Below, in pieces: positions 62,969 to 64,000 of a stretch of DNA of 64,000 nt. Within the stretch, counting starts at the first letter, position 1, and each line of letters opens with the position of its first letter. A program made the position numbers and the translations under genes. The notes beneath the pieces were generated by a model, which saw nothing but the letters and a program-made list of their open reading frames with translations, did no database searches and was not told the DNA's origin. The DNA comes from Poriferisphaera corsica (lineage in GTDB: Bacteria; Planctomycetota; Phycisphaerae; Phycisphaerales; Phycisphaeraceae). The stretch is from positions 1,162,175-1,226,174 of the forward strand of contig NZ_CP036425.1 of assembly GCF_007747445.1 (NCBI RefSeq). The letters run 5' to 3'.

Positions 62969-64000
62969 ATGGCTGGAAGCATAGTGCCTTTGCCGGTGAT
63001 GTTGGAAGACGAAGAGCGGAAACGCCATGAGAAGACGGAGCTGCCAAAGTCGGTGGTGGTTAGATATGGATTTCAAAAGAAAATCGCAGAGCTGACGTAT
63101 GACGGTGTAGCGCGTCCGGGCTGTGGTTCTAAGCTCGTGATCAGGACAGATCGGGGTACGGAATTGGCAACGCTGCTGACGACGACATGCCCGAACAGCG
63201 GGTGTGGATCTTCGGTGAGTCGACAGCAGATGCTGGACTATATCGAGATGTCGGGTGGAAAAGAGTACCCATTTACGAATAAGGGAAAGGTGCTGCGGAT
63301 TGCGACGGTGGAGGATCTGAATACGCAGAATGAGATGGATTCGGGGAAGATCGCAGCGATGAAGGAAGCTAGGGGGTATATCAAAGAGCTGGACATGGAG
63401 ATGCAGCTAGTTGATGTGGAGTATCTTTTGGGCGGTGAGCGAGTGATTTTCTACTACGTGGCTGAGGATTGGGTGGACTTTCGGGAGCTTGTGAAGAAGC
63501 TGGCGGGGACGATGCAGACACGGATTGAGATGTGTCAGGTAAATTCTCGTGAGGAGGCGCGGCTGGTTGCGGATTATGAGAAGTGTGGGCAGCATTGTTG
63601 TTGTAAGCAGTTCTTGAAGGTGCTGAAGCCGGTGTCGATGCGTGCGGCGAAGGTGCAGAAAGCGACATTGGATCCTCAGAAGATTTCGGGACGTTGTGGC
63701 CGGTTAATGTGTTGTTTGCGGTATGAGGACAAGACGTATAGTGAATTAAAGAAGAATCTGCCGGCACGTAAAAGTTTGGTGGAGACTGAGGATGGGATTG
63801 GTGTGGTTTGGAATACGCAGATTTTGACGCAATTAGCGTTGGTTAAAATTGGGATCAATCCGCCATCGGCTTATCCTGTAGAGCAGTGTAGGGTGCTGGA
63901 TAAGGAAGAAGCAAAGGAATGGCGCGAGGCTGAGAAAGAGCGGGAGGAGATGCGTTGGAAGGAACATTCAAAAGCTGCGGAGCGAAAGAAGAGTCGGCGA
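62969..64000 (+). CDS. PSP1-domain (RicT/YaaT-like) protein, cut by the window end
   Basis: This frame runs from ATG at 62969 to the window edge, 344 codons with no stop. The first residues are MAGSIVPLPVMLEDEERKRH. The core is the PSP1 region: RVIFYYVAEDWVDFRELVKKLAGTMQTRIEMCQVNSREEARLV, then GQHCCCKQFLKVLKPVSMRAAKVQKA...DPQKISGRCGRLMCCLRYEDKTYSEL. The CGxxxCC...CGRLMCC cysteines are those of RicT (YaaT), which binds an iron-sulfur cluster and in Bacillus helps control RNase Y-dependent RNA cleavage. An N-terminal extension of about 150 residues has its own Cys pattern (CPNSGCG). The C-terminus is charged. The family call is good; the partner is inferred. Confidence 0.85.
   Translation, partial: MAGSIVPLPVMLEDEERKRHEKTELPKSVVVRYGFQKKIAELTYDGVARPGCGSKLVIRTDRGTELATLLTTTCPNSGCGSSVSRQQMLDYIEMSGGKEYPFTNKGKVLRIATVEDLNTQNEMDSGKIAAMKEARGYIKELDMEMQLVDVEYLLGGERVIFYYVAEDWVDFRELVKKLAGTMQTRIEMCQVNSREEARLVADYEKCGQHCCCKQFLKVLKPVSMRAAKVQKATLDPQKISGRCGRLMCCLRYEDKTYSELKKNLPARKSLVETEDGIGVVWNTQILTQLALVKIGINPPSAYPVEQCRVLDKEEAKEWREAEKEREEMRWKEHSKAAERKKSRR

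Overview
The window looks like chromosomal DNA of a planctomycete, most likely of class Phycisphaerae. Three secreted proteins end in PEP-CTERM sorting tails (the PEP motif, a hydrophobic segment and a terminal Arg/Lys run). Two proteins carry the planctomycete-style zinc ribbon CxxCxY...C(P/G)ECG. Families common in that phylum recur: a DUF1570-like metallopeptidase, DUF2203, DUF3553, DUF6504, YkgJ cysteine clusters and a GHL10-type glycosidase. These are family-level judgements made by eye; no database was searched. I saw no tRNA, rRNA, CRISPR array, transposase, integrase or phage gene.

Layout. 0-14 kb: trmL, a PEP-CTERM protein, a hemerythrin/PAS protein (DUF438), an Acr3 arsenite pump, a small rearranged acyl-carrier/zinc-ribbon protein, mfd, an ArgA-like acetyltransferase, an MprF-like membrane protein, ligA and a DUF3553 protein. 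14.1-15 kb: an AT-rich gene-free stretch with clustered DnaA-box-like 9-mers. 15-21.4 kb: a membrane protein, an outer-membrane barrel, a hairpin-rich intergenic region, a PEP-CTERM glycosidase and a fucose-isomerase-like enzyme. 21.8-28 kb: a minimal uvrC, a phosphoesterase, VanZ, DUF167, a histone-deacetylase-like enzyme and two YkgJ proteins. 28-32 kb: a sugar ABC importer operon (binding protein and two permeases, no ATPase). 32-37.4 kb: phosphoglycolate phosphatase, flavin reductase, a double siroheme-decarboxylase-like protein, a PEP-CTERM protein and a PIG-L deacetylase. 37.4-45.6 kb: GT4, truA, a metallopeptidase, accD, an FAH-family enzyme, DUF6504, a PfkB kinase and ndk. 46-56 kb: small unknowns, a 3D-domain protein, a CPBP protease and a TetR-controlled RND efflux locus. 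56-64 kb: GT2, metF, a zinc-ribbon membrane protein, DoxX, a Spy-like protein, rsgA and a RicT-like PSP1 gene cut by the window end.

How genes work together. DNA repair is represented by mfd, ligA and uvrC, which are not adjacent. The ABC operon probably imports an oligosaccharide using an ATPase encoded elsewhere. The glycosidase and the isomerase-like enzyme beside it, on the same strand, suggest breakdown of external fucose-type polysaccharide, but this is inference. The RND adaptor and pump diverge from a TetR/oxidoreductase pair across a spacer with two operator-like repeats.

The most unusual signals are non-coding. (1) A dispersed REP-like palindrome lies between genes. Three copies sit inside a longer element that begins with a poly-C run directly after a stop codon. 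(2) GC skew reverses sharply over about 20-37 kb whatever the gene direction. (3) Several hairpin arrays resemble unannotated RNAs or leaders. (4) One small ORF appears to join the two halves of an acyl carrier protein in reversed order around a zinc ribbon.
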